From SIG220 sp045615545 (GTDB taxonomy: Bacteria; Bacillota_I; Bacilli_A; RFN20; CAG-826): 6,766 nucleotides of DNA. Below are positions 5,025-6,766 of the stretch, one piece after another. Each line of letters starts with the position of its first letter. The first letter of the stretch is position 1. The DNA is taken from positions 1-6,766 of the forward strand of contig JAZLFA010000046.1 of the NCBI GenBank assembly GCA_045615545.1, written 5' to 3'. Below the pieces are notes generated by a model that did no database searches, was not told where the DNA came from, and worked only from the letters and a program-made list of their open reading frames with translations. A program made the translations under genes and the position numbers.

Positions 5025-6227
5025 ATGTCCTATTATGTAGGTGTCGATGTTAGTAAACTTAAACACACTATTTCTATCATCGACGATAAAGGCGAAATTA
5101 TTGAAAAGAGTTTCGATATCAATAATACTCGCCAGGGGTTTAATGAACTCTTAAATAGATTAAGTGTGTTAATGCCTAAGGATGCTATTTTTATTGGGAT
5201 GGAAGCGACTGGGCATTATATGAGATGCCTAGCAAGGATGCTGATTAATCACCAGTATCATGTAGAGGTCTTAAACCCAAGCTTGATTGTAAACTTCCGG
5301 AATTCAATTCAAGTATCTAAGGCTAAGACCGATAAGCTTGATGCGTTTTTAATTGCAAGATATATGCAATGTAATGCATTCGCTCCATCACAAGTATTAT
5401 CTAACAATATTGAACGACTTCGCAAATTAACTCACGCGAAGAGTTTCTTTATGAAAGATCGTACTAAGTGTTTCAATCATCTACATCGTTATCTAGATGA
5501 AACGTTTCCTGAATTGATCGATTTTATGAAAACTAAGGATGATGGGAGTAAAAAAGCGATTGGTAAGAATCTATTTGAATATGAATCTTTCCGTTGGTTA
5601 ATTTATAATTATCCATCCGCTAATAAGGTTGCTTCAATGCGAATTGAATCGGGCGAAAAACTTAGAAAACTATCAAGAGGTAGAATAAGCGCAATCAGTT
5701 TTATTCGTTTAAAAGAAGCGGCTAAAAATTCGATTGGATACTCAACCGAAGAAGATGAATTAATTATCAAATCTTTAATTGAGGAAGTTGAAATAATTGA
5801 TAAGAAATTACTGATTATTGATAAATCAATCAAAGAAATTATGTTAGAAATCAATTCGCCGATTTTATCAATTCCTGGGATTGGTTTAAATCTAGCTGCA
5901 ACTATTCTAGCTGAGATTGGTGATATCCATCGATTTAATAATCCGGAAAAATTAATTAAATTCGCAGGATTAGATGTGAACATCTATCAATCTGGAACTA
6001 TTTTGAAAGTTGGAAAAATTAGGAAACGTGGATCTAGCTTATTAAGATACGCACTTACCTTATCAGTTCAAAAGCTAAGAATTCATTCACCAGTTTTCGC
6101 TGATTTCTATTCCAAAAAAATTGCTGAAGGGAAGAGAGTCACGGTCGCTCTTATCGCTACGGCTAGAAAACTATTACGAGTCATTTGGAAGTTAATGACT
6201 ACTAATCAACAATTTGTTGCTGAATAA
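5025..6227 (+). CDS. IS110-family transposase (RNA-guided recombinase type)
   Basis: A full-length 400-residue recombinase. The N-terminal RuvC-like domain opens with YYVGVDVSK and shows the DEDD acidic set: Asp8, Glu60 (GMEATGHY), Asp103 and Asp106 (KTDKLDAFLIARY). A helical, charged middle (about 240-275) is likely the coiled coil. The C-terminal Tnp_20 domain carries the PGIG helix-hairpin-helix-like segment (284-287), LAEIGDIHRFNNPEKLIKFAGL and then QSG, whose Ser323 matches the proposed catalytic serine of the family. A conserved GKIRKRGSSLLRYAL segment follows. Members cut and rejoin DNA through the serine with the DEDD domain and, where tested (IS621), are guided by an RNA from the element. 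No frameshift or missing residue is visible, so the copy could be active. The gene has a strong ribosome site but no promoter of its own besides the left-end TATAAT. Confidence 0.96.
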   Translation: MSYYVGVDVSKLKHTISIIDDKGEIIEKSFDINNTRQGFNELLNRLSVLMPKDAIFIGMEATGHYMRCLARMLINHQYHVEVLNPSLIVNFRNSIQVSKAKTDKLDAFLIARYMQCNAFAPSQVLSNNIERLRKLTHAKSFFMKDRTKCFNHLHRYLDETFPELIDFMKTKDDGSKKAIGKNLFEYESFRWLIYNYPSANKVASMRIESGEKLRKLSRGRISAISFIRLKEAAKNSIGYSTEEDELIIKSLIEEVEIIDKKLLIIDKSIKEIMLEINSPILSIPGIGLNLAATILAEIGDIHRFNNPEKLIKFAGLDVNIYQSGTILKVGKIRKRGSSLLRYALTLSVQKLRIHSPVFADFYSKKIAEGKRVTVALIATARKLLRVIWKLMTTNQQFVAE

Positions 6228-6260
6228 TTAAAACAAAATTTAGTTAACAAATTAAAATGA

Positions 6261-6285
6261 GACTAATTTATTAGTTGTTTTTATT
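6261..6285 (+). terminator. Weak AT-rich terminator in the IS right end
   Basis: ACTAA (6262-6266) pairs with TTAGT (6271-6275) around TTTA, with a possible extra G-U at the base, followed by TGTTTTTATT. It begins 34 bases after the transposase stop and may end its transcript. The stem is short, so efficiency is doubtful. The same bases include the TTGTTT proposed as junction -35. Confidence 0.4.
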
Positions 6286-6286
6286 A

Positions 6287-6315
6287 TTCACTTAATCAAA
6301 AAAATATAAGATAAT
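6287..6315 (+). promoter_or_regulatory. Promoter for the small secreted protein, possibly hybrid with the IS end
   Basis: TATAAGATAAT (6305-6315) offers a -10 box. GATAAT (6310-6315) lies 17 bases after TTCACT (6287-6292), a four-of-six match to the -35 consensus. If the element ends at 6292, the -35 is supplied by the IS and the -10 by the host DNA. The start codon follows the -10 by only 8 bases, so the transcript could be leaderless. Confidence 0.4.
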
Positions 6316-6323
6316 AGTTGCAT

Positions 6324-6671
6324 ATGAAAAAGTTGTTGTTGCCATTTATCTTTTTATTCACTATCCCGTTTAACACGTCTTGTATTCACGAGATAACTTT
6401 TAAAGTTTTCATTACAGGAAAATATTGCAGTTGGGAAGAACCGGTAAAAGATGCGATATATGGTAAAGACTACAGTATTAAAATTATTCCAGATCCTACA
6501 TATTATTTACTTGATGGCGATTTTGTTGTTAAAAATAAAATTCACGATTTATCTTTATATCATCTCTATGATCCTAGCACGCAGACATTAACTATTCCCG
6601 GCGAACACGTTAATAGCGAAATAACAATTTATGCCGAAGCAACTCAAGAACCGCCAGGCATTGTATTATGA
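6324..6671 (+). CDS. Small secreted or lipoprotein-like protein with one beta-rich repeat-like domain
   Basis: A 115-residue protein from ATG 6324; an in-frame TTG at 6318 is less likely. Residues 1-19 form a signal peptide: MKK, a hydrophobic core LLLPFIFLFTIPF, then NTSC. Cys20 could be the lipid-anchored residue, but the -3 position is Asn instead of the usual Leu, so this is only an approximate lipobox. The mature part is beta-rich: FKVFITGKY, then YGKDYSIKIIPDPTYYLL, then TQTLTIPGEHVNSEITIYAEAT. This resembles a single extracellular repeat of the InlB B-repeat / Flg_new type found in Gram-positive surface proteins, which often end in an ITI...A strand after a V-x-x-x-I pattern. The function is unknown. 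There is no Shine-Dalgarno sequence. Its TGA overlaps the ATG of the next gene. Confidence 0.75.
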   Translation: MKKLLLPFIFLFTIPFNTSCIHEITFKVFITGKYCSWEEPVKDAIYGKDYSIKIIPDPTYYLLDGDFVVKNKIHDLSLYHLYDPSTQTLTIPGEHVNSEITIYAEATQEPPGIVL

Positions 6672-6766
6672 ACAAAAATAAAAGAAGATTCGAACATCAT
6701 CACCGTTCCTCGCCCGTACTTTTTACTTTTAAAATAGCGAGTGAAGATCGTTTACTAAATTATCTT
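6668..6766 (+). CDS. Start of a further gene, cut by the window end; possibly an RluA-type pseudouridine synthase
   Basis: ATG 6668 overlaps the previous stop (ATGA), the same coupling used in the feo operon, and the frame stays open to the end of the window (33 residues). The N terminus is basic and His-rich (KRRFEHHHRSS) and leads into FTFKIASEDRLLNYL. A short beta strand, an acidic turn and a [RL]LxxxL helix start is how many RluA-family proteins begin before the S4 domain. The evidence is too short for a firm call, and the protein could be something else. Confidence 0.5.
   Translation, partial: MNKNKRRFEHHHRSSPVLFTFKIASEDRLLNYL

Larger units (their letters stand above)
4838..6292 (+). 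mobile_element. IS110-family insertion sequence, apparently complete (ends inferred)
   Basis: The element is defined by its IS110-type transposase (5025-6227), a structured non-coding left end of about 180 bases and a short right end of about 65 bases. This arrangement is typical of the IS110 group; IS1111-group elements carry terminal inverted repeats and place the RNA at the other end. No terminal inverted repeats are evident. The proposed ends use a CT dinucleotide at 4838-4839 and at 6291-6292, matching the short core duplicated by this family. They were chosen because joining right end to left end there gives a well-spaced promoter (TTGTTT-N18-TATAAT). Other CTs nearby cannot be excluded, so the boundaries may shift by tens of bases. 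The insertion lies in a gene-free gap right after the feo terminator. Confidence 0.75.

Noticed and set aside
5609..5983. Minus-strand 124-codon open frame inside the transposase gene
   Set aside because: It lies opposite the conserved Tnp_20 region and shows no recognisable domain or start signal.
6243..6248. GTTAAC in the IS right end as a third metalloregulator site
   Set aside because: A single 6-bp palindrome in AT-rich DNA without a partner is expected by chance.
4838..6292. Terminal inverted repeats typical of other IS families or IS1111
   Set aside because: No convincing inverted repeat was seen between the two ends, which fits the IS110 group.
6318..6323. TTG at 6318 as start of the secreted protein
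   Set aside because: ATG at 6324 gives a cleaner MKK signal peptide, and no ribosome site favours the TTG.
1..6766. CRISPR array, tRNA or rRNA genes
   Set aside because: No spaced direct repeats and no cloverleaf or rRNA-like sequence was recognised on reading the window.

Overview
The window looks like a chromosomal piece of an AT-rich, low-GC Gram-positive type bacterium (Bacilli, or a lineage close to Mollicutes or Erysipelotrichia). The aldolase is the 285-residue Bacillus-type class II enzyme, the iron genes follow Firmicutes order, and one gene has a strong AGGAGG ribosome binding site. The genetic code is the standard one: TGA ends feoA, feoB and the small secreted protein, each time inside an ATGA start/stop overlap, and Trp is written TGG. 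This argues against a TGA=Trp mollicute. Genus-level placement cannot be made from the sequence alone.

Layout. Bases 1-111 are the last 36 codons of a DgkB/YegS-type lipid kinase. After a short leader containing a dyad and a T-run come fba (class II fructose-1,6-bisphosphate aldolase) and, overlapping it by one base, an inositol-monophosphatase/CysQ-superfamily phosphatase. That gene converges on a minus-strand DtxR/MntR-type metalloregulator; the two stop codons overlap. The regulator is divergent from a compact ferrous-iron uptake operon: feoA, feoB and a 59-residue FeoB-associated Cys-containing membrane peptide, joined by two ATGA overlaps and closed by a clear hairpin terminator at 4803-4835. 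The 87-bp divergent region carries a promoter and two dyads that are candidate operators for the regulator.

Immediately after that terminator sits an apparently intact IS110-family element (about 4838-6292) with a 400-residue DEDD + Tnp_20 transposase. The roughly 165 bases between a TATAAT box and the transposase start are rich in paired segments. They match in place, size and shape the bridge RNA that IS110 recombinases use to recognise donor and target DNA. A putative right-end/left-end circle junction would build a TTGTTT-N18-TATAAT promoter reading into this RNA. This is the most interesting part of the window.

Downstream are a small secreted or lipoprotein-like protein with one beta-rich repeat-like domain and, overlapping its stop, the start of another gene cut off by the window end (possibly an RluA-type pseudouridine synthase, weakly supported).

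How the parts relate: fba plus the phosphatase form a sugar/nucleotide phosphate metabolism pair. The regulator and feo genes form a self-contained Fe(II) (or Fe/Mn) uptake and sensing module. The IS element is an insertion between the feo terminator and the downstream gene, and does not break a recognisable gene.
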